From: Asticcacaulis sp.
Lineage (GTDB): Bacteria > Pseudomonadota > Alphaproteobacteria > Caulobacterales > Caulobacteraceae
Reading direction: 5' to 3'
NCBI RefSeq assembly: GCF_020217185.1
Contig: NZ_JAIWNX010000093.1
Coordinates: forward strand, 1-10,000
Length of the DNA stretch: 10,000 bases
Positions 1-7,084 of the stretch are shown one piece after another. The notes under the pieces were generated by a model. That model worked only from the letters and a program-made list of their open reading frames with translations, did not search any database and was not told the DNA's origin. Position 1 is the first letter of the stretch. Each line of letters starts with the position of its first letter. The translations under genes were made by a program, and so were the position numbers.

Positions 1-1319
1 TCGACCTGACCGAGGTGCCGCTGGGTGGCAAGGTGCATCTGGGCCCGTTTGAAATCGACTATATCACCATCACCCACTCGATCCCGGAGCCCAACGGCCT
101 GTCCATCAAAACGCCGCTGGGGACTGTGCTGCACACCGGCGACTGGAAGATCGACCCGGACCCCATCACCGGCAAACCCACCGACATCAGCCGCATTGTC
201 GCGCTCGGCGATGAGGGCGTGCTGGCCATGGTTTGCGATTCGACCAATGTGTTCGTGGACGGGCAGGCGGGTTCTGAAGCCGATGTGAAGGTGGCGCTTG
301 AGGCGGTGATCCGTACATTGAAAGGTCGCGTCGCCGTGGCCTGTTTCGCCTCGAACGTCGCCCGCATGGACAGCGTCATTCGCGCCGCCGAAGCCTGTGG
401 GCGCTCGGTCTGCCTCGTCGGGCGCTCCATGCACCGCATGGCGGCTGCCGCGAAATTCGTGGGCCTGATGAAGGGCGTGCAGGAGTTCGTCTCCGAAGCC
501 GAAGCCGCCAAGATGAAGGACACCGACGTCCTTTATCTGTGCACAGGCTCTCAGGGTGAACCGCGCGCCGCCCTGTCGCGCATTGCCGACGGCAATCACC
601 CGCTGGTGCGTCTGGGGGCCGGGGATTCCTGCGTCTTCTCGTCCCGCGTCATTCCGGGCAACGAAATCGCTATCCGCAGCCTGCAAAACCGTCTGTCGGA
701 CCTCGGTGTGGAAATCCATACCGAAAAGGATCACCCCGGCATCCACGTCTCCGGCCACCCCTGCCGTGATGAACTGAAGCAGATGTACGCCTGGGCGCGC
801 CCGAAAATCGCCATTCCGACGCATGGTGAACGCCGCCACCTGCAAAAGCACGCCGCTCTGGCCGCCGAAATCGGCATCCCGGAACAGGTCGTCCTGCGCA
901 ATGGCGACATGGTGCGCCTCGCCCCCGGCAAGCCCGAAATTATCGACGAAGTGCCGTCCGGTCGCCTGTTTGTCGATGGCGGGATGCTGGTCCCCGAAGC
1001 CTCCGAAGCCCTGCGCGAACGTCGCCACGCCGCCCATAACGGCATGTTGTTCGTCTCCTTCGCCCTCAACAGCAAAAACCAACTGGCCTCCTATGTCGAG
1101 GTGCGGGGTCTGGGGCTGGCTTTTGAGGACGAGGACAGCATCTCGGATCAGCTCGAAAAGCTGTGCGACATCGCCGAAAAGGCTGTGCAGAAGCTTTCGC
1201 GCGAGGAACGCGACGATGATCAGACCGTCGAAACCGCCGTGGCGCGCGTCCTCAAGAAGGCGGCTCAGAATACCTGGGGCCGCAGACCGATCGTAGAGAC
1301 GATTATTCTGAGGCTGTAA
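1..1319 (+). CDS. rnj: Ribonuclease J, C-terminal part (5' end outside window)
   Basis: RNase J is a metallo-beta-lactamase-fold ribonuclease with endo- and 5'-to-3' exonuclease activity in mRNA decay and rRNA maturation, acting in the cytoplasm. The frame is open from base 3 (Asp-Leu-Thr-Glu) to TAA at 1317-1319, giving about 438 residues. Family members are about 550-560 residues, so roughly 115-120 N-terminal residues, including the HxHxDH metal motif, lie upstream of the window. The GTG at base 15 is internal, not the start. Visible family signatures, in order: THSIPEP, HTGDWKIDPDP (metal-binding Asp), the beta-CASP segment with FASNVARMDS and CTGSQGEPRAAL, then HVSGHPCRDELKQMYAWARPK and PTHGERRHL (late metal and phosphate-binding histidines). 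The final ~110 residues match the C-terminal dimerisation region. The gene converges on phaC and ends 12 nt before a GC-rich hairpin. Identification is firm; only the true start is unknown. Confidence 0.93.
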   Translation, partial: DLTEVPLGGKVHLGPFEIDYITITHSIPEPNGLSIKTPLGTVLHTGDWKIDPDPITGKPTDISRIVALGDEGVLAMVCDSTNVFVDGQAGSEADVKVALEAVIRTLKGRVAVACFASNVARMDSVIRAAEACGRSVCLVGRSMHRMAAAAKFVGLMKGVQEFVSEAEAAKMKDTDVLYLCTGSQGEPRAALSRIADGNHPLVRLGAGDSCVFSSRVIPGNEIAIRSLQNRLSDLGVEIHTEKDHPGIHVSGHPCRDELKQMYAWARPKIAIPTHGERRHLQKHAALAAEIGIPEQVVLRNGDMVRLAPGKPEIIDEVPSGRLFVDGGMLVPEASEALRERRHAAHNGMLFVSFALNSKNQLASYVEVRGLGLAFEDEDSISDQLEKLCDIAEKAVQKLSREERDDDQTVETAVARVLKKAAQNTWGRRPIVETIILRL

Positions 1320-1322
1320 GGG

Positions 1323-1357
1323 TTTAAAGACGCAGGGGCCACAGGCCCCTGCACCCC
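1323..1357 (+). repeat. Hairpin repeat element, copy A (after rnj stop; possible terminator)
   Basis: A perfect 9-bp stem, GCAGGGGCC/GGCCCCTGC with loop ACA, lies at 1332-1352, 12 nt after the rnj stop. It is preceded by TTTAAAGAC and followed by ACCCC. The same string, allowing a few changes, occurs in opposite orientation at 1408-1441. There is no T-run after the stem, so it is not a classical intrinsic terminator. It may act as an mRNA 3'-end stabiliser, a weak terminator or a REP-like dispersed repeat. Confidence 0.75.
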
Positions 1358-1407
1358 ATATCGGGTTCGCAACTCCAAACTCTGGCGTTTATCAGACTTC
1401 CGGTTTT

Positions 1408-1441
1408 GGGGTGTGGGGCCTGTGGCCCCACGGTCTTAAAA
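1408..1441 (-). repeat. Hairpin repeat element, copy B (after phaC stop; possible terminator)
   Basis: Read on the minus strand, this gives TTTTAAGACC, then an 8-bp perfect stem GTGGGGCC/GGCCCCAC with loop ACA (1413-1431), then ACCCC and AAAACC. The core GGGGCCACAGGCCCC is identical to copy A. The stem starts 12 nt after the phaC stop, the same distance as copy A from the rnj stop. The remainder of the 1320-1443 gap, about 50 bp between the copies, shows nothing recognisable. Confidence 0.75.
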
Positions 1442-1443
1442 GA

Positions 1444-3489
1444 CTACGACTTCACCAGAACGTACGAACCCGGCGCATCCATATCGGGTTTAAACTTGCC
1501 CTTGGACGGGTCACGCGCCGGGACCATCGGGCCGGACTTATCGTGCAGCCATTGGGCCCAATAGTCCCACCACGACCCCTTATGCTCGACGGCGTCCTTC
1601 TGCCAGACCTCAAGAGTTTCCGGTAAGCCCTTGGCATTGCTCAATTCGTTGATCCAGTGCTGGTACTTCTGGGCCGCGGGCGGGTTGACGACGCCGGCGA
1701 TATGGCCGGAGCCCGCCATAACGAAGGTCACCGGGCCGCCGAACAGGCGCGCCGATTTGAACACAGAGCCCGGCGGAGCGATATGGTCTTCACGACCGGA
1801 CTGCTCAAAGACGGGGATTTTGACGTTTTTCAGGTCGATGGGCACGCCCGCAATGGTGAGCTTGCCCTGAGACAGGGCGTTTTCGTGATAGAATTTGCGC
1901 AGGTAGTACATATGCAGCGCCTTGGGCATGCGCGTCTGGTCGGCATTCCAGCACAGAAGGTCGAAGGCGGTCAGGTCCTTACCCATCAGGTAGTTATTGA
2001 CGAAGAAGGACCAGACGAGATCGTTGGCGCGTAAGGCGTTGAAGGTATCCGCCATGGCGGCACCGGGCAGGACGCCTCCGGCGGCGTCCATCTGGCGCTC
2101 CAGCTCTTTCAGCCAGGCTTCGTTGGTGAAGAGGAGGAGGTCGCCGGCTTCGGAGAAATCGTGCTGGGCGGTAAAGAAGGTGGCCGATGACACGCTGTCG
2201 TCACCCTTGGCCGCCATGTGCGCCAGAGCGACGCCCAGTAGCGTGCCGCCGATGCAGTAGCCGACCGTGTTAACCTTGGGCGAACCCGTCTGTTCACGGA
2301 CTAATGAAACGGCCTTATAGACGCCGCCGAACATATAGTCCTCAAAGGTGACGTCTTTGAGGTCTGCGTCCGGATTGACCCATGAGACGACGAAAACCGA
2401 AAAGCCCTGATCCGTCAGCCACTTGATCAGCGAATTCTTCGATTGCAGATCGAGTATGTAGTATTTGTTGATCCACGGCGGGAAGATCAGCAACGGCGTT
2501 TCGCGCACTTCGTCCGTGGTCGGATTATATTGCAGCAGTTCGAACAAGGGGCCGCGCCAGACCACCTTGCCCGGCGTGGTGGCGACGTTTTCACCGACCT
2601 TGAAATGGGCATAATCAGCCTGAGAAATCTTCAGCTTGCCGTCACCGCGCGCCAGATCATCGGCGAATTTCTGCATCCCCTTGACCAGACTCTCGCCCTT
2701 GGAGGTGAGCAGCGTATCGAGCGCTGCCGGGTTGGATATCAGGAAGTTGGAGGGCGAAAAGGCGTCAGTGACCAGCTTGGTGAAAAACTCGGCGCGGCGC
2801 TTATGCAGCGGATCGACGTCCTCGACAGAGGATACAAGGTTGTTGAGCCAGGTCGAGGACAGAAGATACGACTTGCGCATCATGTCGAAGACGAGGTTTT
2901 GCTGCCAGCGCGGATCAGAGAACCGCTTGTCCTTGGGCGTGGTGTCAGCTTCGCTTTCGACGCCCAGAGACCGGCGGGTCATTTCGGCCCACAACGACAT
3001 ATAGCCGGTCATCAGGTCGGTCTGGGCTTCGATGACTTTTTCGGGGTTTTGCGCCAGTGAGGTCATGACGCTGGTCATGGCAGGCGCGACCTGAAACGGA
3101 TCGCCGTTCGGCGTGCCGTTGAAATCCGGTTGTTTCAAAACCGCGCTGGCCAAAGCCGTCTGGGCGGTAATGGCGGCCTTGGCGAGATTGATCGACAGGT
3201 CTTCCAGCGCCTTCATCTGCTCAGAATCAAAGGTGGATTCGGGCGGCGGTTCGGACGCAGGGGTAGCTGGTGACGGTGCGGACTGAGCCGCAGGCTGTGG
3301 GGCCACGGGGGCTTCGACGGGGGCGGCCTTGGGGGCGGTCTTTGTTTTGGGCGCGGTTTTGCGTGTGGCTTTGGCCACAGGGGCGGGGGCGACGGCGGGC
3401 GTCGCTTCGGCGGCTACGGCTTTTTTGGGAGCGGTGGCCTTGCGGGTTTTGGCCTTGGAAGCGGGTTTCTCAGTGCTTTTTTCAGTCAT
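1444..3489 (-). CDS. phaC: Class I poly(3-hydroxyalkanoate) synthase with basic Ala/Pro/Lys N-terminal tail
   Basis: PhaC polymerises (R)-3-hydroxyacyl-CoA into PHA (PHB) at the surface of storage granules, releasing CoA. The protein has 681 residues; the Cupriavidus necator enzyme has 589. Residues 1-82 are low-complexity Ala/Pro/Lys with about 14 Lys/Arg against 4 Glu in the first 60 positions, resembling histone H1 or PhaF tails. The PhaC N-terminal domain follows (about 90-310), then the alpha/beta-hydrolase domain with PPWINKYYILDL (337-348). The lipase-like box GYCIGG carries the nucleophile Cys412, the segment SGREDHIAP carries Asp568, and GSGHIAGVVNPP carries His596, completing the Cys-Asp-His triad. 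Family motif WNADQT is at 514-519. The ATG at 3489 has a CGGAGG Shine-Dalgarno 5 nt upstream (3495-3500), so the extended N-terminus is probably translated. The gene stands alone on this strand, without phaA, phaB or a phasin gene beside it. Confidence 0.95.
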   Translation of the reverse strand: MTEKSTEKPASKAKTRKATAPKKAVAAEATPAVAPAPVAKATRKTAPKTKTAPKAAPVEAPVAPQPAAQSAPSPATPASEPPPESTFDSEQMKALEDLSINLAKAAITAQTALASAVLKQPDFNGTPNGDPFQVAPAMTSVMTSLAQNPEKVIEAQTDLMTGYMSLWAEMTRRSLGVESEADTTPKDKRFSDPRWQQNLVFDMMRKSYLLSSTWLNNLVSSVEDVDPLHKRRAEFFTKLVTDAFSPSNFLISNPAALDTLLTSKGESLVKGMQKFADDLARGDGKLKISQADYAHFKVGENVATTPGKVVWRGPLFELLQYNPTTDEVRETPLLIFPPWINKYYILDLQSKNSLIKWLTDQGFSVFVVSWVNPDADLKDVTFEDYMFGGVYKAVSLVREQTGSPKVNTVGYCIGGTLLGVALAHMAAKGDDSVSSATFFTAQHDFSEAGDLLLFTNEAWLKELERQMDAAGGVLPGAAMADTFNALRANDLVWSFFVNNYLMGKDLTAFDLLCWNADQTRMPKALHMYYLRKFYHENALSQGKLTIAGVPIDLKNVKIPVFEQSGREDHIAPPGSVFKSARLFGGPVTFVMAGSGHIAGVVNPPAAQKYQHWINELSNAKGLPETLEVWQKDAVEHKGSWWDYWAQWLHDKSGPMVPARDPSKGKFKPDMDAPGSYVLVKS

Positions 3490-3494
3490 GGCGG

Positions 3495-3500
3495 CCTCCG
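3495..3500 (-). promoter_or_regulatory. Ribosome binding site of phaC
   Basis: On the minus strand CGGAGG lies 5 nt before the ATG at 3489-3487. It supports the far-upstream start and therefore argues that the 80-residue basic extension is part of the protein rather than a mis-annotated leader. Confidence 0.75.
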
Positions 3501-3618
3501 CGAGTCGTTTCTGGCTATTTTCTAACGCGCTTCATCAGGCGTTGCGCCACAATTTTCACTGTATAATATGCAACATCGCGTTATGACGTGTTTTAGGGCT
3601 GTTCAGGACTCGCAAAGT

Positions 3619-3647
3619 TTGCTTTTGATCAGCCCGGTTTTTATAAC
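3619..3647 (+). promoter_or_regulatory. Candidate promoter for the secreted protein-glpX-recJ operon
   Basis: TTGCTT (3619-3624) and TATAAC (3642-3647) are separated by 17 bp. The -10 matches the sigma-70 consensus at 5 of 6 positions and the -35 at 3 of 6. Transcription would start near 3654, about 20 nt before the preferred ATG at 3675. A perfect TATAAT also occurs at 3562-3567 but has no good -35 at normal spacing. I could not assign a clear promoter for the divergent phaC in the same 185-bp gap. Confidence 0.4.
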
Positions 3648-3661
3648 CGATGCCATCGGTT
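3645..3661. promoter_or_regulatory. Operator-like palindrome overlapping the -10 and start site
   Basis: AACCGAT-GCC-ATCGGTT is a perfect 7-bp inverted repeat with a 3-nt centre. It overlaps the last bases of the TATAAC box and the expected transcription start, the usual position for a repressor site. It could instead form a small hairpin at the very 5' end of the transcript. No regulator is encoded nearby to suggest which protein would bind. Confidence 0.35.
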
Positions 3662-3674
3662 GCGGAGCTTCCTC

Positions 3675-4070
3675 ATGATTAAGCGGTCAAAGATCCACGC
3701 GCTCTTGCTGCCCTGTGCGGTTATCGGAGCCTTTGCCGCGTCCGTTTCAGCGCAGGAAACGTCTTCGCCGCGCACCTATGACAGCTTCCCCAAATGGTCT
3801 GAATTCCCGCCGCCGCCTCAGAATGTGCCGACGCCGGAGCAGATCAGGCAACAGGTGGTGGCGTTGAAGGCCAAATCCGATCAGCTTCAAAAAACAGCTG
3901 ATGCCTTGCCGTGGGAGCTTAAGGCCCCGGAAGCCATGGCTAAGGCGGCTAATGCGCGCATCGACCCCGTTCTGGGGGCACCGATCAAAACGGGCGCCGA
4001 CAGTGCTGCCATAGAAGGCCTGGCCGCCCGCCTGCGCGCGCGCGCCGAGCCGCCCCCCGTGGCGAAATAA
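3675..4070 (+). CDS. Small secreted Pro-rich protein of unknown function
   Basis: I do not recognise this protein. From the ATG at 3675 it has 131 residues. A TTG at 3660 would add five residues, but GGAG at 3664-3667 is 7 nt before the ATG, so the ATG is preferred. A clear signal peptide covers residues 1-26: basic start (MIKRSK), hydrophobic core, cleavage motif SVSA. The mature protein would begin with Gln27 and be periplasmic or exported. It has a Pro-rich patch (FPPPPQNVPTP), then a Gln/Lys/Ala-rich, probably helical segment (about 55-85), and an Arg/Ala-rich end with PPPVAK. There is no Cys in the mature part and no recognised catalytic motif. It is the first gene of a tight cluster: the gap to glpX is 27 nt. 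Nothing in the sequence links it to sugar phosphate metabolism, so the operon position may be incidental. Confidence 0.72.
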   Translation: MIKRSKIHALLLPCAVIGAFAASVSAQETSSPRTYDSFPKWSEFPPPPQNVPTPEQIRQQVVALKAKSDQLQKTADALPWELKAPEAMAKAANARIDPVLGAPIKTGADSAAIEGLAARLRARAEPPPVAK

Positions 4071-4097
4071 AAAGAACAGACCAACAGGGAAATGCCT

Positions 4098-5066
4098 ATG
4101 TCACAAACGGGTTTCGACCTGGCCCTCGACATTGTTCGGGTGGCCGAAGAGGCGGCTATTGCCGCGCACGGCTGGATCGGCAAGGGAGACGAGAAGGCGG
4201 CGGATCAGGCCGCAGTGGACGCCATGCGCTCGGCGCTCAATGCCATCGACATGGACGGCCGTATCGTCATCGGTGAAGGCGAGCGTGACGAAGCCCCTAT
4301 GCTGTTTATCGGTGAGGCGGTCGGCACGGGCAAGGGCATGGCAATCGACATCGCGCTTGACCCGTTGGAAGGCACGACTCTGGCGGCCAAGGCCATGAAC
4401 AACGCCCTGACCGTGGTGGCGTTCGCGCCGCGCGGCGGGCTGTTGCACGCGCCCGACACCTATATGGACAAGATTGCCATTGGGCCGGGCTATCCCGACG
4501 GCGTGGTCGATCTCGACGCCAGCCCCGAAGACAATGTGCGGGCACTGGCTGCGGCCAAGGGCGTGGATGTCTCTGAAATCGTCGCCTGTGTGCTGGATCG
4601 CCCGCGCCACGACCGCATCATCGCGTCGCTGCGCAGGGCCGGGGCGCGCGTGCACCTGATCACCGACGGTGATGTCGCCGGCGTCTTCCACACGGCGCAG
4701 CCGGAAACGGGTATCGACATCTATCTGGGCTCAGGAGGGGCGCCGGAAGGCGTGCTGGCGGCGGCGGCTTTGAAATGCGTCGGCGGTCAGTTTCAGGGCC
4801 GGCTGGTCTTCCGCAATGACGATGAGCGCCAGCGGGCGCAGCGCCTGGGTCTGAGCGACTTCGACCGTAAATACAGCCTGAACGAACTGGTCTCCTCGGA
4901 TGTTGTCTTTGTCGCCACGGGCGTCACGCCCGGCGCATTGCTCGACGGGGTGCAAAAGGAGATGTCGCCCGACGGCGAGGTGTTTATCAGCACCGAAAGT
5001 CTGGTGATGATTTCGCGGACTCAGACTATCCGTAAGCTGTATATGCGTCGCCCCCTCCAATCGTGA
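4098..5066 (+). CDS. glpX: Class II fructose-1,6-bisphosphatase (GlpX type)
   Basis: GlpX hydrolyses fructose-1,6-bisphosphate to fructose-6-phosphate in the cytoplasm, the committed step of gluconeogenesis. It is 322 residues from the ATG at 4098, the usual length. An ATG two codons earlier (4092) is only 1 nt from the AGGGA Shine-Dalgarno (4086-4090), while 4098 is 7 nt away, so 4098 is preferred. Metal and substrate motifs are all present: GKGDEKAAD (28-36), GEGERDEAPML (59-69) and DIALDPLEGTT (84-94), corresponding to the Asp/Glu metal ligands of E. coli GlpX. ITDGDVAG and LGSGGAPEGVLAAAALKC follow. Some alphaproteobacterial homologues are dual fructose/sedoheptulose bisphosphatases, which cannot be excluded from sequence alone. 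The gene lies 27 nt after the secreted-protein gene and 6 nt before recJ, so these are very likely co-transcribed. Confidence 0.94.
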   Translation: MSQTGFDLALDIVRVAEEAAIAAHGWIGKGDEKAADQAAVDAMRSALNAIDMDGRIVIGEGERDEAPMLFIGEAVGTGKGMAIDIALDPLEGTTLAAKAMNNALTVVAFAPRGGLLHAPDTYMDKIAIGPGYPDGVVDLDASPEDNVRALAAAKGVDVSEIVACVLDRPRHDRIIASLRRAGARVHLITDGDVAGVFHTAQPETGIDIYLGSGGAPEGVLAAAALKCVGGQFQGRLVFRNDDERQRAQRLGLSDFDRKYSLNELVSSDVVFVATGVTPGALLDGVQKEMSPDGEVFISTESLVMISRTQTIRKLYMRRPLQS

Positions 5067-5072
5067 TGTCCC

Positions 5073-6941
5073 ATGCCCGATGATCCTGCCCGCCAGAACC
5101 TGACCGACCTGCCACCGTTTCTGGGGGTGGAGACGTCGGTTACGGGCCGTCTGTGGGTGGATCGTCGCGACAGTCAGCATGTCGGCCCGCATGAATTGCG
5201 TTTGATCACTCAGCAGATTGCGCTCAAAGGCCTGATGGAAGAGGCCTTTGTCGAGCCGGTGGCGCGCTCGATTGCCGCGCGCGGCGTGACCTCGGAGGGG
5301 CTCGACGACTATCTGCGCCCGACCTTGAAAGCGCTGTTCCCCGATCCCGACTGTTTTATGGACATGCCGCAGGCGGTGGCGGCCATTCTGGATGCGCTTC
5401 AGGCGCGTCAGAAGATCTACGTCTTTGCCGACTACGATGTCGATGGCGCCACCTCGGCGGCGCAACTGGTGCGCTGGTTCCGTCATATGGGGCATGAGCT
5501 GAGCGTCTATGTGCCCGACCGGATGCTGGAGGGCTATGGCCCGTCGGAAAAGGCTTTTGACCGATTAAAAGCCGAAGGGGCCGATCTGGTCATCACGGTC
5601 GATTGCGGCGCGTCAGCGCACCGGGCGCTCGACTATGCGGCGCGCATCGGGCTTGAGGTCGTGGTGATTGACCATCACATCATGCGCGAAGACCCGCCCA
5701 AATGCCGTGCTGTGGTCAATCCCAACCGGCCGGGCTGTACCTCGGCGCAGGGCAATCTGGCTGCGGCGGGCGTGGTGTTTGTGGTGCTGGCGGCGCTTAA
5801 CCGCGAAGCCGAAAAGCGCGGGCTGTTTGCTGAGCGGCCCAGACCGGACCTCACCCAATGGCTCGATCTGGCGGCGCTGGGGGCCATCTGTGACGTAACG
5901 GCGCTGAGTGGGTTCAATCGCGCGCTGGCCTCGCAAGGGCTGAAGGTCATGTCGCGCCTGAACAATACGGGCATCCGCGCCCTGATGCAGGTGGCCGGGG
6001 GCGAGCCCAAGGATGCGGCAACAGCGCTCGGGGTGTTTCATTCCGGCTTTGTGCTGGGGCCGCGCATCAATGCCGGCGGGCGTATCGGTCGCGCCGATCT
6101 GGGTGTACGGCTCTTGTCCACCGACGATGCGGACGAGGCGGCGGCGCTGGCGCAGGAACTGGATGAATTGAACAAGACGCGCCGTGACGTCGAGGCCGCC
6201 GTGCAGGAACAGGCCTTGGCTCTGGCCGACGCAAAGGGGCTGGTTACGGCCGAAGACCACGTCATTATCGTGGCGCACGAAGACTGGCATCCCGGTGTCA
6301 TCGGTATCGTCGCGGGCCGGCTGCGCGAACGCTGGCACAAGCCGGTCATCGTCATTGGCATCGACCCGGTTACGCGGATTGGCAAGGGGTCAGGTCGGTC
6401 GCAGGCCGGGATCAATCTGGGGCAGGCGGTGACGGCAGCCTTTGAAAGCGGGCTGTTGCTGTCGGGCGGCGGGCACGCCATGGCCGCGGGCCTTAGTATT
6501 GAGGCCGCGCGCATCCCGGAACTGCGCGTCTTTCTGAACGCGCATATTGCCAATGCTACCGTCGAGGCTGACCGTAAGGACCGGCTGGAAATCGACGCGG
6601 CGCTTAGTGCCGCGACCTGCACGCGGGCCCTGCTGGAGCGTTTTGAGATCATGGCCCCCTTCGGTCAGGGCAATCCGGAGCCGATGTTTGTCCTGCCGGG
6701 GATGCGCGTGGGCTATGCCTCAGCGCTGAAAGGCGGGCACGTGCGTTGCGACCTGATCGACGAAGGCGGCAAGCGTCTGAAAGCCATCGCCTGGCGCGCG
6801 CAGGATACGGCGGTGGGAGCGGCGCTGTTTAATCCCGTTGGCGCCATCCACGTGGCGGGGCGGCTGAAACCCGACGACTATATGGGGCGCAAGGGCGTGC
6901 AGTTCGAAATCGAGGATATCGCCCATATATTCACAAGTTGA
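5073..6941 (+). CDS. recJ: Single-stranded-DNA-specific exonuclease RecJ
   Basis: RecJ is a 5'-to-3' exonuclease on single-stranded DNA, used in RecF-pathway recombination, mismatch and base-excision repair. The protein is 622 residues (E. coli 577). DHH phosphoesterase motifs are intact: FADYDVDGATS (118-128) with the metal-binding aspartates, TVDCG (175-179), and IDHH (199-202). LDLAALGAICDVTAL and LGPRINAGGRIGRADLGV (328-345) follow. The DHHA1 domain shows GIVAGRLRERW, GSGRSQAG and GGGHAMAAG (465-473). The C-terminal OB-like part has FGQGNPEPMF (530-539). The start at 5073 keeps the conserved FLGVETSVTGRLW segment at residues 16-28. No good Shine-Dalgarno precedes it, and with only 6 nt after the glpX stop, translation is probably coupled. 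A second ATG at 5066 overlapping the glpX stop is out of frame. No truncation or frameshift is seen. Confidence 0.95.
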   Translation: MPDDPARQNLTDLPPFLGVETSVTGRLWVDRRDSQHVGPHELRLITQQIALKGLMEEAFVEPVARSIAARGVTSEGLDDYLRPTLKALFPDPDCFMDMPQAVAAILDALQARQKIYVFADYDVDGATSAAQLVRWFRHMGHELSVYVPDRMLEGYGPSEKAFDRLKAEGADLVITVDCGASAHRALDYAARIGLEVVVIDHHIMREDPPKCRAVVNPNRPGCTSAQGNLAAAGVVFVVLAALNREAEKRGLFAERPRPDLTQWLDLAALGAICDVTALSGFNRALASQGLKVMSRLNNTGIRALMQVAGGEPKDAATALGVFHSGFVLGPRINAGGRIGRADLGVRLLSTDDADEAAALAQELDELNKTRRDVEAAVQEQALALADAKGLVTAEDHVIIVAHEDWHPGVIGIVAGRLRERWHKPVIVIGIDPVTRIGKGSGRSQAGINLGQAVTAAFESGLLLSGGGHAMAAGLSIEAARIPELRVFLNAHIANATVEADRKDRLEIDAALSAATCTRALLERFEIMAPFGQGNPEPMFVLPGMRVGYASALKGGHVRCDLIDEGGKRLKAIAWRAQDTAVGAALFNPVGAIHVAGRLKPDDYMGRKGVQFEIEDIAHIFTS

Positions 6942-6960
6942 GGCGATATTGCCGAAAATA

Positions 6961-6997
6961 GCGCTTGCAACGAACAATGCGTGACGCTATCAAGCGC
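6961..6997. repeat. Inverted repeat in the recJ/tRNA-Glu gap
   Basis: GCGCTTG (6961-6967) and CAAGCGC (6991-6997) are perfect 7-bp inverted arms with a 23-nt interior. They bracket the candidate tRNA promoter. No T-run follows, so it is a poor intrinsic terminator for recJ; it may be an operator-like site or chance. Confidence 0.35.
6965..6993 (+). promoter_or_regulatory. Candidate promoter of tRNA-Glu
   Basis: TTGCAA (6965-6970), 17 bp, then TATCAA (6988-6993); each matches the consensus at 4 of 6 positions. The -10 region reads GCTATCAA, resembling the GCTANAWC element of Caulobacter housekeeping promoters. Transcription would start near 7000, leaving a ~10-nt tRNA leader. Another TTGACG at 7003-7008 is too close to the tRNA to be its -35 box. 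Confidence 0.4.
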
Positions 6998-7009
6998 ACC
7001 TCTTGACGC

Positions 7010-7084
7010 GGTCCCTTCGTCTATCGGTTAGGACGTCAGGTTTTCAACCTGAAAAGAGGGGTTCGACTCCCCTAGGGACTGCCA
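7010..7084 (+). tRNA. tRNA-Glu (anticodon UUC)
   Basis: A complete cloverleaf is visible. The acceptor is GGTCCCT/AGGGACT with a G-U wobble at the first pair. The D arm is GTC/GAC around TATCGGTTAG. The anticodon stem is TCAGG/CCTGA with loop TTTTCAA and anticodon TTC at 7043-7045. The T arm is GGGG/CCCC around TTCGACT. The discriminator G (7081) and CCA (7082-7084) are encoded. It reads GAA and GAG. Besides translation, glutamyl-tRNA feeds the C5 route to haem in some bacteria, but alphaproteobacteria normally use the glycine route. No clear terminator follows; the nearest T-run is TTTTT at 7106-7110. Confidence 0.95.

Noticed and set aside
2443..3060. 205-codon plus-strand frame opposite phaC
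   Set aside because: Antisense to the conserved PhaC coding sequence, with no independent support.
3561..3570. Exact TATAAT at 3562-3567 as the main promoter of the glpX operon
   Set aside because: No -35 hexamer lies at 16-18 bp; the nearest (TTGCGC at 3542) is only 14 bp away. The TATAAC at 3642-3647 has better spacing and position.
4731..5495. 254-codon minus-strand frame over glpX and recJ
   Set aside because: It lies entirely antisense to two confidently identified genes; long antisense frames are expected in GC-biased coding sequence.
7010..7080. G-U mismatch-like first acceptor pair in tRNA-Glu as evidence of a defective tRNA
   Set aside because: The rest of the cloverleaf is intact with encoded CCA, and the same GGTCC...GGACTGCCA ends are, as far as I recall, usual for alphaproteobacterial tRNA-Glu.
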